From Otatea glauca (lineage: Eukaryota; Streptophyta; Magnoliopsida; Poales; Poaceae): a DNA stretch of 64,000 nucleotides. The notes under the pieces were generated by a model, which was not told the origin of the DNA, searched no databases, and saw only the letters and a list, made by a program, of their open reading frames with translations. The stretch covers positions 42,144,918 to 42,208,917 of the forward strand of contig CM070730.1 of NCBI GenBank assembly GCA_036346275.1. The letters run 5' to 3'. Each line of letters starts with the position of its first letter. Within the stretch, counting starts at the first letter, position 1. Below are positions 32,381 to 45,009 of the stretch, piece by piece. The translations under genes were made by a program, and so were the position numbers.

Positions 32381-35300
32381 TGTAACATCCCAAAATTTGG
32401 GCCTAATTATATTATTTTATTGCTTAAATATGCATTTATGATTTTCTGGAATTTAATTGGATTTTTCTGGATTTATTTGAATTGATTTTCATTTAAGTTT
32501 ATTGACCTTTTGTTCAAATCTATTTAAATTTATGCAAAGTTAAAATAAAGTTTTGACAAAAATATTTTATTCAAGTCCAGAATGTCTCAAAGTATTTTTG
32601 AGATTTTTCTTGGATTTTTCCTATTAGTTTTATCGCTTAAAATAAATAAAATGAATTTCTGGAATTATTTAAAATGGGAAATACTTTTGAAAAGCGGTGA
32701 ACAGTGTTGGGCTCGGCCCATATACTGTACGCGTGCGGCCCAGTGTAATGCGGCCCGGTTAGCCCATGTCTCCAGAAGGAATCGTGCCGAGCCGTTGGAT
32801 CGCGATCGTATGGCTTGCGTCTTGCCACGTCGCCAAGTGTGCCTAAGCCGTAGGATTGTGATCGCGTGGTCCGGGTGGAACGTGTCTTTTCGTAACCCTA
32901 ACCGATCGCAGCCGTTGATTCAAGCGAAGGCCCAAATTGGATCTCGTCGGGGAAATCTGGTGCGTCCGTTGCGCCACGTGGACGGTCGCCATGCGTCGTC
33001 TCCGAGCAGGACTCGGGCGCCGCCGCCGTATCCGAGAAGGATTCCGCCGCCGCGTCGGTTAGGATCCCAGGCACCGTGCGCGGCTGTCGAGGCTATTTAA
33101 TGGGGTCCGCAGCCTTCCCGAAAATCCTCATCGTGCGCCGCATCTTTTGGTCGGAGGGGTTTCGCGAGAATCGTCGTGGAGTGCGCCAGGGAGCTCGTCG
33201 GAGTGGAAGCTCTGCAGCCGCCGCGGTTTTTGCTCGAGTTCGTCGGTTAAATCGGCTTTTGGCGTTTTGGTCCCAGATCCGAACTCGTCGAGGTGTGCCG
33301 CATCGTCTACTCCACTTCTTCTCGTCGGAAACGCGTCGGAACGCCGTCGCCCAGGGATTCTTCCTCGTCTCTGGTGGGTCTTCTCGCCGCCGCTTCGCCA
33401 TTGTCGTCGGGTGAACCCTGGACCGTCCGATCTGTAGCGAAGGGGTGAGGTTTTGCCACGTCGCGAGTAATCGTGGCCATCCGATCCATCTTCTTCGAGC
33501 CAGATTGAACTGTGCGGGCGACCAACCAGATCATGCCGCGTGTCGGGCACAGCAGCCGAGGCGCCACGGACCGAGTCCACCGTAGTCCCGCGCTGCGCCG
33601 TGGACTCAGTCTATGCACCGGGACCACGTGGCAAGCTCTGATTGGCTCAGTCCAGCGCTGACGTCATGCCGACGTCATGCTTGCGTCATAAATGTATTTT
33701 TCAATTAGAAAATAATCCGATTGGAAATTCTGTGTTGATGACATCATCATGAGGTCACGCTGACGTCATAAATCGCTTTTTCAGAATAAAAATAAATTTG
33801 TTAATTCCGAATTTCTAATTTCTGTATTTTCAGTATTTATTTCAAACTTCAAAAGGCTATATCTTTTGCATCATAACTCGGATTTGAGTGATTCCAATTT
33901 CTAAAAAATTTTAAAATTGATATCTATTTAATGGTGAATTTTATTTGATTTTTAGAGTTCAATTGCTCTCTGTTTTGGTATTTATTTGCTTTTCTCCTTC
34001 GGTACGCGTAGACGTTGAATTGTGCGACGCTTCGGAGGAAGATTCAGCAACTCAAGAGCAAGTTCCAGAACCAGATCAGGACCTATTCCAAGGCAAGTTG
34101 TGCTTTGATCATGTTGAACCCATGTTTATAAAATTGCTATATTGTTTACCCTATTGCATATATTTCAATGTATACAATTGTTTCAAATTAGATTGGGCTA
34201 GCTAATATACCATATTGATCTATACCCTACCTTGTCATTGTATGCCATGATCCATTGTCACCCTAGATTGGTTAAATATAGTTGGTTAATAATTATAATC
34301 AACATTGGAGGATTAGTCCGTATTAGTTGCTTAGCCATGCCACTCATCACATGTGTCAGAATCATTGATAATTAATGTTGATTAATGGAATATGGAACAA
34401 TGTTATGAACTTGTGTGTCATGTGGGATCACACGATGAGATTGAGTTGTTGTGGCGAGTCATGTCACGCAACGATGTTGAATTGTTGATAGCACGTGGTG
34501 CTTGGTAATCAACTGGGTGATAATCACTTAGATTGGGGCAAGTGACAAGGGGCGAGTATGCCAAGGTGGGCCCGATGGGCAGAGGGTATGTGGATGTCTT
34601 GCCTTGATCACTCTAAGGAATTAACCTTGCAAGCCTTTGACCTGAGTTAATCATGCAACCACATGTCTGGTATGGGCCAGCCTAGCTGAGTAATTTGCAA
34701 TGTCTTAATTTTGGTACTATCGTGGTTGGTGTGAGTTCCCGAGTTATGGTGTAATTCACATGGCGCAAGAGGGGGGCCCTGGTTATGGTTTTCAGACCCA
34801 CCAGTGTTGAAACCTTAGCGGGTAGTATCCGGTTAAGTCAGAGATTTGTAAAGGCTTTGTTATAATCACTCGCCTTGGTGATGTTTGGTTGTATCGCGTG
34901 GGTAAAGTGCATAACCTCTGCAGAGTGTGAAACTATTCGGATAGCCGTCCTCGCGGTATTGAGCAAAGCTCGGAAATTACAGTCAAGGGTTAGTTTAATT
35001 AATTGGACAACTTGATTGGGATGGCGGAATGCCATATGAAAGATGGAATTTGACTTAGGATTGGAAACTTGGTTTACTTGAGAAATACTGAATTTATTTA
35101 TTATTGCTATTTGTTTTACAGTCTTTACAATCTATTTATTATACTTGTTCATAAATGCTGCTTATTGCAAAATAGCCATGACAGCCTATCCATTGGAATA
35201 AGCCTTACATATAGATACATAGAATTGCATTCTGTGCACAACTTGTTGAGTGCTTAAGTACTCTCCCTTGCCAAACAACAATAATCCACAGTTGAAGAAT

Positions 35301-35617
35301 CTACACCTGTGTTGGAAGAGGAAGTCCAGGAAGACACGAGTCATTAGGGTTCGAACCTTGTCGGTTGCCTGTGGTGAACTGATGAGCTATCTACGTTTTC
35401 TACTTTCCGCTGCATAATTATTAGTTTATATTTCCAGTCTTGCCCTGCGTGGCTTAATAATGTAAGTTGGTCATAAGATCATACATTTAGTTATACATTC
35501 TATTATCGTTGTGTATGATGTGATATGTACCAATGTTAAGCTGTGTGCACTAGCGTTGATCCTAGGACTAGTGCGGTAAACACAGTGGGTTCGAATCAGT
35601 GGATTCGGGTCCTTACA
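32381..35617 (+). mobile_element. S2: solo LTR (3.2 kb), TSD CAAGG
   Basis: It runs from TGTAACATCCCAAAATTTGG to GGGTCCTTACA, flanked by CAAGG at 32376-32380 and 35618-35622. Removing it joins the two parts of LTR H seamlessly. It shares layout with C, S3 and F: AT-rich start, GC-rich leader (32700-33620), TGACGTCA-type cluster (33657-33775), then the conserved TATCTTTTGCATCATAACTC stretch and the terminal domain. There is no primer site or coding region. Predicted proteins in the GC-rich part overlap on both strands and are not credible. Confidence 0.93.
33655..33775 (+). promoter_or_regulatory. TGACG-type motif cluster in S2
   Basis: GCTGACGTCATGCCGACGTC, TTGCGTCATAAAT, TGATGACATCATCATGAGG and GCTGACGTCATAAAT lie within 120 bases. 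They occupy the same place as the clusters in C and F. Binding by bZIP factors is inferred from the motif. Confidence 0.55.
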
Positions 35618-37390
35618 CAAGGTTCACACGTCCATACTTATCAAGGAAGTTTCATGAGAACAGGTATATCTACCAATACCACAAAATAGCATATTTACAG
35701 AAAATAAACACATGCATGAAACATTTTGATAAACACAATAAAGATTAAATACTGGGATCAATATGATCAAAGGGGGTGCTTGCCTTGCTTAATCGTTGTT
35801 TACGATGAAGTCGCGGTCGAAGCCTGTGTTGTCGATGACGGAATTAATGATGTCGAGTTCTACATGTCATTCAATGGAAATATATCAAAACAACAATTTC
35901 AATAAGGGCAAAAAGAAGACAGACAGTAAATCAAATAAAACATGCTATAAGAAACAGACGCATATTCTTTTATAGATTATTTATTCTTGTTTTACGAATT
36001 CAAGAGGCTAAAATTATGTATTCTTGTATTTATAACTTCAAATTATAAATGCTAAAATTATTTGGATTAATAGGATTAAAACATTAGTTAAAGTATTATA
36101 TGAGAATAGCTTTTAGCCTTAAGCATTTTTGTATGAAAACGATTTATATAAGTTAGATCTTAAAAGTGTTTCAGAACTAGTTTGGCATTATTTTGATTTT
36201 GGCCAAGGTGTTTTATATGCATATGAAGGATGAAGTCTATTATGCAATCAATCTAGACTAGTTTTTTTGCCAATTATCATGAGCTTATCTAAAAGAGTAT
36301 ACTGAGATTAACTTTTCGTAATCTGATATTTAATTTAAAAGGTTATACGCAAACTACTGTGGTCGTATTCAAAACAGTTTAATAGCAAATAATCAGTTTC
36401 ATGGTTATTCTAGAATATATTCACATTTGACTTATTTCTAATTATTAGGCTTATTCTAAATCAAGCTCCTAAGCATTTTGTTGCTGTCAAATAAATATGT
36501 TTCATGGTCCATTCTACATATTCATACATGTATATTACTACTGCTAGTTTACTCAATACATGCATATCTGCAAGTCTCCTTCTTAAGTTAAGGTCTTGAT
36601 GTATGAATGTAACTGATCAAGGTTATCCAAATTAAATCCCTAATATCTTTGACTGGGAGATTTATTTGAACAAATCTTTACCATCTGTTTTGGATCCTAA
36701 CAAGATAGGTATATATGAACTAAATTGATTTTGAACTGGAGGTCTTTAACCAGAGTACTCTACCTTCTTTAGCATACCTTAATCCTGGACTAGCCAACAA
36801 CAGAGCTTAAACAATTGGTCCCACTAGTCATGCCTGCTATTTACTTATTATGCAAAACTCATATGAGGACTTTATACATGCACAATTTACAGAGCTTATA
36901 ATTGTTAGTTGCTAGAACCTTGAGTTGCTATCTGCGAACATATGGACATTGATAACCTTACTAGCATACTAGATTTTTACTGCCTACCTTAATCAAGTTT
37001 TGCCATATAACCAAGATGACTAATTAAAATTACTAACTGCAGTTACCTTGAATGGGGCCATTGGACAGGACGAACAGAGGAAGCACAGACAGGCGCCATG
37101 GCAATCATGGCCGAAGGCTTATCTGGGGCTGGTCTCATATGACATGGAATTAAGAGGCACTAGTGAGTCATTAGTGAAGGAAATGAATACAGGAAAAGAA
37201 GAAAACAGAGAGCAGTCTCACAGAACAGGGGTATGGCGCCATGGAGAATTCCTCTGGTGGTTTCGGCTAGGTGCTTATGCTTGCGGCAAATGAAGCCTGG
37301 GCAGAGAGGAGAGGCATGAGAGGATATGCAAGAGAGTGGTCTCGGTTTGGCAGTGGTGAGGTTCGGCTTGTGCGTGCTCAAACACGGTGT

Positions 37391-39320
37391 GGGCAGCGGA
37401 TATTCGGGGAATTGATGGCCATGGCACTCAGTAAATTTCTCATTAATTTACCTATTGGATAGGCAACAGATTCAGTGAATCAAATCAAGCCTCTTGCAGT
37501 TCAAGCCGAACTTCTCTATTGCTATCTCTGTCATGCGGGCCCGAATCGCTGTATGGTCCCACCTATCAGCCACAGCCACCGTCTTCTTCTTCCTCCCTCG
37601 TAGCCGTGCTCGCGCGTGACTGGAGCTGTTTTCACCGGCTGTAGCTCGGGCCACCGCAGCGCCTGCGCTTCGCTCGAGGTAACCGCCTCTAACAAACCCT
37701 GCCATGCATCATCCTCGCCCAGATTTTCCGCAAACCGCCCATCCCTTCTCCTGTTTAAGTGCCGCAAAATACCATCGAGTTCACACCAGGTGTTGGCTCC
37801 TCTACAGCGTCCCCCTCGGCCTATAAATACCGCAGCTTGATCACCAGAGAGAGCTCATCAAAACCCATCTTGTTTCATCCAGTATACTCCACTTATCACT
37901 ACCAATTTCGCGTTTCTTTGAATCAGCCGAAGAACCCTAGCTTTCGGATCGTGATCGATTGAAGGTGGTACAAGCAACCATTCCTCAATTGCTTTCTGTT
38001 ATAGCATCACAAGCTGACATGAATCAAAACCCCTCTGTTACTTCCATGAAATTATGGCCGGAGCTCCGCCACCACTACGCCCCCTTCTTCTCCGAAACCG
38101 GCGATCGGTGGGGAGCTATTTCGACTCTCCTCTGAGCTTCCTTTTGGCAAAAATGAAACCCTCAGAACACGTAGATGGTAGAACCAGAACCCAATCCACC
38201 GGAGGTGTCTTCTGTCGCCGGCGCGGCTAGTCGTCGTAACCTCCGCCGCTCGGCCACGACGGCGACCCATCTCCGGTTATTGCCAAGAGTCATTAGGCTG
38301 TCCCCCTAGATGCGCATTAGCATGCTGAAGCTGTAGATGCTACCCATTTCTCCTGGCAGGAGTTAGTTCGCCGCCGGCGAGCACAAGTTCACTGGGCTCT
38401 GCTCTGTGCCTCTGAGTCGCGGGACCGAGATGTCAGTGACTGCATCCGGGACCTTTGCGCAAGCACTGAGTCACTGCCAGGTGGACCCGAGATGTCAGCG
38501 TCTAGGTTCGGTTTGAATGAGACCTGATGGCGCGAAGCAAAATACGCTTTCAGCGCGGCGAAAGCGTATTTTGCTATTTTCATTAGATTTTTGAATCGGA
38601 TAAAAATTCAAACTTGAATATCTTTCGCATTTGAAATCCAAATGAGATGAAACCAATTTCTAAATTCATGTAAAATCAAGAGCTTCCAGAATATACAAAA
38701 ATATTTTGAAAAGCTACTTCGGAAAAATATTTTAATACGAAAGGGAATAGTACATATGAAAGTAGACTAAGTATGGAAATTTTGCAAACAAGGTTAATAT
38801 TACTTGGAACAAATTTTATTAAGATCTTTATTCTGCTATGAATCCATTTCTATAAAAATATTTGGGTAACTAGATGTTTGATGTCTTTTCTATTAAAGTT
38901 TAATATTATTAGTAACTATGCTATAACAACTAAATGAATAAGAAAAGAATTTTTGGTAATCTGTTAAACATATTACTTTTCAGCATGATGGCAGAATAAT
39001 GTTAGGCTAGGTAAAAATATTGAACAAATGATGATTTATGCAAATAGGATGTGATTTAGTACGAAGGGTATAATAGGTATATATATATGTGTGTGTGTGT
39101 GTTCATTTGAGACCATGCTTGCACCTAGCAATTAGTTCATGAAAATGGGGTAGATAACTGAGTGTGTTATGCCCAATAAGATGCAGCCAGAAATATAGTG
39201 ATAAATGTTTAACTCAAAAGTCTTTAAATACATTTCTTTGCATTTGAATCCTATTAACAACATACTGTGTTATGATATCACTACAAGTCAAATCTTTCTA
39301 CTTTAAACAATTTTAGCATC
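37391..39320 (+). repeat. J: plus-strand fragment of long LTR (promoter part)
   Basis: Plus-oriented homologue of L 22030-24480: TAAATTTCTCATTAATTTACC, then TCCCACCTATCAGCC, the TATA box CCTATAAATACC (37820-37830), GAAGAACCCTAGCTTTCGGA, a gene-like GC-rich leader, and the AT-rich body with TCAAACTTGAATATCTTTCG. A (TA)n(TG)n microsatellite lies at 39074-39102. The right end fades around 39300-39600, before the minus-strand ORF of G. It may be the U3 part of element D's LTR, separated from its end (45010-45218) by insertion of G. Confidence 0.6.
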
Positions 39321-39615
39321 TAGGATTTGTCATGTGAAATTTTTAAAGCAAAATGAATTAGCATTAATATAATGACCGTAGCAATATAAGAATAACAAAT
39401 GTACCACTTCTTGTATGGACCGAATCATTTCACAATTTTATACATTTAGTCCTTATAACTTATATGACTAAATTATTTCTATGTTAATCTTTATCATAAA
39501 ATTCACAATCTATAGCTACTAATACCACATTAATTCACAGCAAAAGACACCACTTTATTTATTCCATACTACTCATATTTACAACAGCTGTTCCATCCCT
39601 GCCACGCACTCCTAT

Positions 39616-40374
39616 CTACTCTACCTCATCTAAGGTCCTAGCGGCATAAGCCTTACGCCTATATACCCGAGGGACTTCGGGCTGAAACTCACAAGTACTA
39701 CGGGGGTTTATGCCCTTATCGTTTATAAGACGCTGGCGACTACCTACACAAGACATCCTGGCCCCTCTCGGTACACCAGGTGTAGGCACATAAGAGGCAG
39801 GTGGAGAACGCCGCGCAGATGGGATTTGAGAAGTCCCCTCACTTAGCACTGTGCGTGGTATTGCACCTCTTGCTACGCACGGGGCCAAGTGGGCCTCCAA
39901 AAATGCCATTCGTCGTCGAGTTTCCAACAGTTCCCGTGCTATCTGTACATAGTGCTTATCTAGGTTATTTACAAAATTCAACATGACCCTAAGACCATTA
40001 TTTCTAACCCTAGTGTGATCTCTATATACACTATCTCCAACTGGGGGTCTTCCAGGGAAATAGCAATAAGCAGGATCTAAGTCTGGGATCACATGGCGGA
40101 GGTGGATCATAGCCTGGTAGGCAGCTTCATTCATCGAGGCATCTATGGATGATCCATATCCATCGAAAGTTCTCTCCCCCTCATTGAAAGCCGGTCTTGG
40201 GGGTATGAAAAGCCTAGTGGCATATTCCTTCGTCTCTGAGCTCAAGTATGCCTGAAACACCACATATCTCGGGACGCTCTCATAATGACATTCCTCTAGT
40301 AGGTGATGTAGTACTCCCATCATTCCACCTAGTTCTGGAATGATCAACTCATGGCAAGGTACGTAACGTGTCAT
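39616..40374 (-). CDS. ORF1 of element G: intact 252-aa protein with dsRNA-binding-fold candidate
   Basis: I do not recognise the protein from annotation. Residues 18-95 read like a dsRBD: a helix (GVLHHLLEECHYES), strand 1 (PRYVVFQAYL), strand 2 (YATRLFIPP), strand 3 with the G-x-G-S turn (TFDGYGSSI) and a last helix with the A-A pair (ASMNEAAYQAMIHLRHV). This follows the P-x-Y...G-x-G-S...AA..A...L signature. Residues 100-125 (YCYFPGRPP) and a coiled coil (LDKHYVQIARELLETRRRMAF, about 140-160) follow, then a basic Arg/Ser/Pro tail. It lies about 190 bases downstream of a tRNA-Met primer site on the same strand, 5' of where gag would be. It is homologous to the broken ORF1 of element D. Silencing suppression or RNA packaging are only guesses. 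Confidence 0.65.
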   Translation of the reverse strand: MTRYVPCHELIIPELGGMMGVLHHLLEECHYESVPRYVVFQAYLSSETKEYATRLFIPPRPAFNEGERTFDGYGSSIDASMNEAAYQAMIHLRHVIPDLDPAYCYFPGRPPVGDSVYRDHTRVRNNGLRVMLNFVNNLDKHYVQIARELLETRRRMAFLEAHLAPCVARGAIPRTVLSEGTSQIPSARRSPPASYVPTPGVPRGARMSCVGSRQRLINDKGINPRSTCEFQPEVPRVYRRKAYAARTLDEVE

Positions 40375-40562
40375 CTACAAAATAAAAGAGAAGGAGAGAT
40401 TAATAATAGTTATTAGGAATAGCTATGAAACCACAAATAAGAAAATTAGCACATATGCTAAATTTCATTATTAGTAGAGGATAAAGTTTGGTTTATTCTT
40501 TCAAATTAAATTTTCGTATCACTAACTACGACCATTTACCCAGGGTTTCCTACAGTCAGTAT

Positions 40563-40575
40563 GGCTCTGATACCA
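40563..40575 (-). other. Primer-binding site (tRNA-Met) of element G
   Basis: The minus strand reads TGGTATCAGAGCC, complementary to the 3' end of plant initiator tRNA-Met, four bases after the end of the LTR (GGGGTCTCACA, 40580). Confidence 0.9.
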
Positions 40576-40579
40576 ACGC

Positions 40580-43500
40580 TGTGAGACCCCGTTTTTGCAA
40601 ACAGGAACCTCCATGTGATGACTGTACTAGTCCCATGATCAGTGGCTTGCACTCACATGTTTACAACATTAATATCACAACCACAACATATAAGCGTATA
40701 ATACAAGCAGAAATTAATTATACAGAGTTTACTTTTTTTTCTACAACAGCGGAAAATAGGAAATTTAAGAACTCCAAAAGCCACATGGTCTGCCCGCTAA
40801 CCCTCAGGCAACTGACTTGGCAAACCTAGGGAAAACCATCATCGAATATCCCGTGCCCTGCATGATAGTAAGAGTTGTCTGGCACTTCGCAGGTTTCGTC
40901 CTCTGAGACAGCAGATGCAAGATTGAGTACATTGGTACTCAGCAAGACTTATAGTGTTTGACAAATGCAATTAGATAGTTATGTAGGCTAATCAAGGCAG
41001 GTTAAAGTTTATTTTGTAGTTGCTTAAACATTTAAAGATATGACATAATAGATTGAAACATCGTATTTTCACATAGGCAATTGAAATATAAAGTGACAAG
41101 TAATTAATCAAGTCTTTCAACCCATTCTACCCGACTGCAAAGATCCCCGGTGTCTGTCCTTTGACTCAAAAGCTAGTTGCAAAACGGTTTCCTTTTCAAA
41201 CCTTGCCATGAGTCGATCATTCCAGAACTGGGTGGAATGATGGGAACTCAAAAGCTATTTTGTAGATGACACGTTACGTACCTTGCCATGGAAACAGAAA
41301 CACTCACCCAAGCCGTGGATCCATTTTCATAACCCAACACCACATTTCTGTTCATGGCAAGGCGTACACTGTTGCATTGGTATGTAGAAAACCCTACAAG
41401 CAAACCAAACCGGAATGCCTATGCAATCTCCCGCCTTCCTTAGATGCAAAGCCACATCTAAATAACTTAGTAGGCTAAGATCCGCCCATACAAGCCCTCG
41501 TGGTCGCACGAAATTCTTGGATCTATAGCGTCCCATTGCTCGGTCCTTAATCCGACACGGGCGATACTCCGCCCTAACTACGTGCAACTCCCTTTGCACC
41601 ACCGGCTATTGCCAATAATCGCCCGCATCAAAACCATAGTTTTAGTTTTGAGTTTTTAGCCAAAGTACCAGCAACATTTTCCCAAATGAGGATCATACAT
41701 TCGTTGAAAAGATTGAAAACACGATCAACAGCTTAAGCAGATATTTTATGCTAGCGGTTATACCCAAAATGACATTAAGCATGTCTAGTTTCCAAATAAG
41801 GTTTACAAGGTTCACATGTTCATACAGATTGAAGCAAACCATAATTTACAGGACTAACTACAGTTCCAACCCAAATTAGCATTTTTAGGGAGAACTATCC
41901 GGATGTGTCGTACATAAGCAAAAACAACATGATGTAGGTAAATTATTAGGCTTGACATGTTCAAGGGGGGTGCTTGCCTTGCAACTCGCTGTCTAACTTC
42001 GGATCTGGATCAGCGACGGCGTCGTCTTCTTCTTCGAGGACGTCGGACTGTACACGACTATCAAGCGGAAATATAGTAAAAATCCAAATTCAGAAAGGGC
42101 AAAAAGAAGACAGACAGTAAGTCAAATAAAGAATCACTGCAGAAACAGGGGTATCTTTTGAGGGTTGGATTATAATTTTTTTTTCAGATTTCACAAGGTA
42201 AATAATTATGCATTTTAAGCGTTAAAACTTTCTATGATAAATGACATGGGTTTTTATTATAGATTATTTATTCTGAAATTACAAATTGAAGGGGCTAAAA
42301 TTGTGAATTCTAGTATTTATAACTTCGAATTATAGATGCTAAAATTATTCGAATTAATAAAATTTAAAACATAAGATAAGGGGTTGATCACACTAAATCT
42401 TATTAAGCTAGGTTACTAGGCTTGCTTATGGTTTAAAACCATTTGAACTATATACTAATTATTTAACTTCCTATGCACATTTATATATGCATATATATGT
42501 GTGAGTGCATTTGGCCCAATAATTACTACATAACTTAAAGTTAACTCAAACCAAATTACAACTTAATCAAATTTAACCATGCTACTGCCATCCTATTATT
42601 CATGAATTAAATTTTTGTTTATTTTATATTCCCTTAATACTATTATACCTATTTGAATTCTTAGTGTATTGAAAACAAGACTTAAATGAAAGTAATTCAA
42701 ACATGCATGAAAATTAAATATTCTTATATATCTGGGTTCCTGGAAACATAAGGATCCTAGAAAAATTAGTTTCATAATCTTCTAAGCTTATTTACAAAAA
42801 TTTTGTATACAACTTCTAATTAGCTTCTTTATTCAAACTTGAATTACAAAGTTACCCATTGATGGTTTTCAAAATGTTTTTACATATTCGGAAAGAGCTT
42901 GATTTTACAAGAATATAGAAATTTATTTCACTCAATTTGGAGCTATAGATCAAAAGTTATGCACAAATGAAGTAGCACGGTTTCTGTAAATCAAAATGGA
43001 AATTCGAAAATACGTCTTCACCGAAGGAAAACGCCTTTCGGCTTTTTAGCGCGCACGCGTTTGAACGCGAACTCGGTCTGACCGACAGGCCAGCCCTACC
43101 TGTCAGCGATCGAGCTGACACGCGCGCAGAAATGGCGTGGAGACTGACGGATGGGTCCCGCTCGTCAGCAACCGTGCCGACTCAAAGAGACTGCGCGCCA
43201 CTTACAGCCTGGACCCACCGTTAAGTGACCCGAAACAGGGCGATTGTGTCTCTGGCCTACCGCCGGTGAACTAGTGCCGCCGCGGCGGAATGGGTAGCAC
43301 CTCCAGCATTTGTGAGCCGAGGCGCACCTAGGGGTGGTACCCATTTGCCGGGGAATGGCCAGGAAGGTGGTCGGCACCGAGGAGGTGCGGCGGCGCTAAT
43401 GGCTGCACGAGCAAAAGCTCGCCACCGGCCATCTTTTCACCGGAAAAGGGCTCCTAGGGTATCAGTGGAACCTAGGGATTCTATTTCACCTGCTAGAGCG

Positions 43501-45009
43501 GCCGAAGAATCACCGGAGATAGCTGCCCACGGTCGCCGGCCGCGAGGAAGAAGAACGACGAAAAGATGAACTGCGGTTGGGAACAAGTGAAAATAATGGA
43601 TGATCAGTATTCTATGGGATGCGGCGAAACTCTGGGCAAAGAAATTTCGAGAATAATTGCCTAATTGGCTTGCTCCACCAATCCCCCCCTTTTCTGGCTT
43701 CCGCGGAAGAACGGCGAAGAAGAGGGAACTGGCTCGGGTGTTCAGCTCAGAAAACAAATGAAGAAGTGGAAACCTCAGTGCGACGCAGCCCCGGTATTTA
43801 TAGCCAGTAAAGAATGGCAGCACAGGGTTTGAATCGGGGAAGAAATGGCGGCGGCTCGGTTCTGTGCGGAGGCGAGTTGGCGCGAGATTTTTCCGACGCG
43901 GGACAGCGGGGTATGGGCGAGGCGTGGCATGGGCAGGCTGAGGGCAAGCTGTGGCAACGCACGGGCGTGGGCTCGGCGGGTTTTGCGCTGAGACGCGGAG
44001 GGAAGCCGGCGAAGGCTCGAGAGGGATCGAGCTCTCCTCGGGCGAGAGAGGAAAAGGGGCGAGGGCAGCGAGAAAGGGACTGACGGGTGGGTCCGAACCC
44101 ACCGGGCAGCGAGTGAAAACTCAGGTCAGTGCCAGTAGCGCAAGTTGCTCTGATGCCGGGCCCACTTGTCGTGGCCGATTTAGCAAAGGAGATAGACTCC
44201 GCTCGGACAGCGTCATGTGGGCATTAAAACGGCCATCAAATCATGGTTAGATTTTATGAAACTTTTTAACCGTCATCTTCTTGGAGTTTTCATCATCCAG
44301 TAAAATTTCCAGACTAAAATACCTTATAATGATTTAACTAAAATTCTGACATTGTGGACTTGTACAGGATTTGCATTTCGGTATTTTATTTATTTAGGGG
44401 TGTAAATCATATTATTTATATTCAAACCTTTTTATAGGAGTTCATGTTAGCTTGTGGATATCTCCATAAAAATCTAAAGTCTAAATAAAAAGCGAATATT
44501 TTATAAAAATTCTGACATGAGGATTTCTAGTTTTTAATTGTTTCTGTTTTTGAATTTTTAGAAGGCATTGCCTACATGATCAATTCATGATATTTTTACC
44601 AGATGTAAATACTGCTCCGAGAGTTCTATGGTAATTTTGTGGCTCCTGATAAGTTTCGATTATTTTTAATTAATTCTGACTTCACTGTTTTTAGTCAAAA
44701 AGAGATGACTAAGATATTTTATTTACCCCATTTTAGCACCAAATATTTTTACTAGATATTTTTAATGGTTTACTAGCATGATTATGGTCAAATGGTAATT
44801 TTTATTATTTTTACTTTTACCTCTTTACCTTCTTACCATTTTCTATTTGGTAATTCTATTTGTTGGACTTTTCATACAAAGCATAAATCCGAGAAAATCC
44901 AATAAAAACCAATAACACCAAGAAGACTAAGAAATAATTATATTCAAATCCAAAATATTCATTTCCATTTTATTATATATTGTTTGCCATTTTCGGGATG
45001 TTAGATACA
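40580..45009 (-). repeat. 5' LTR of element G (about 4.4 kb)
   Basis: On the minus strand it starts TGTATCTAACATCCCG at 45009 (a variant of TGTAACATCCC with an extra TCTA) and ends GGGGTCTCACA at 40580. A TATA box (GGCTATAAATACC, 43793-43805) is followed by a GC-rich leader. The 3' part has the landmarks shared with L and H (GGGCAAAAAGAAGACAGACAG at 42095 and GGGTGCTTGCCTTGC at 41970, in inverted sense). No long conserved ORF; frames at 43437-44102 are GC-rich shadows. It abuts the last 209 bases of element D's LTR. Confidence 0.8.

Larger units (their letters stand above)
29811..36100 (-). repeat. Right arm of large imperfect palindrome (interrupted by S2)
   Basis: Reverse complement of the left arm: X at 29811-30487; then a leader absent from the left arm (30488-30891); then LTR sequence 30892-32380 and 35618-36100, with solo LTR S2 between. 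Removing S2 and one TSD copy restores continuous homology to 24850-24950 (ATGGTTATCAAGGTTCACAT region). Confidence 0.88.
30892..37390 (-). repeat. H: long LTR, minus strand, interrupted by solo LTR S2
   Basis: On the minus strand the 3' end (30892) adjoins the primer site. The sequence is homologous to L and G through the RU5-like part (30892-32380, 35618-36100). From 36100 to about 37390 it continues as AT-rich DNA and a GC-richer leader-like block (37050-37390) more diverged from the other copies. The upstream end is not found: near 37390 homology switches to plus orientation (J). The exact break is uncertain by a few hundred bases. Confidence 0.65.

Noticed and set aside
33076..33627. Several overlapping Arg/Ser-rich ORFs on both strands
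   Set aside because: They are GC-rich frames in the leader of solo LTR S2, not conserved in C, S3 or F.
43437..44102. 221-aa minus-strand ORF
   Set aside because: It overlaps the TATA box and leader of LTR G; Pro/Ser-rich composition reflects base content and the frame is not seen in L or J.
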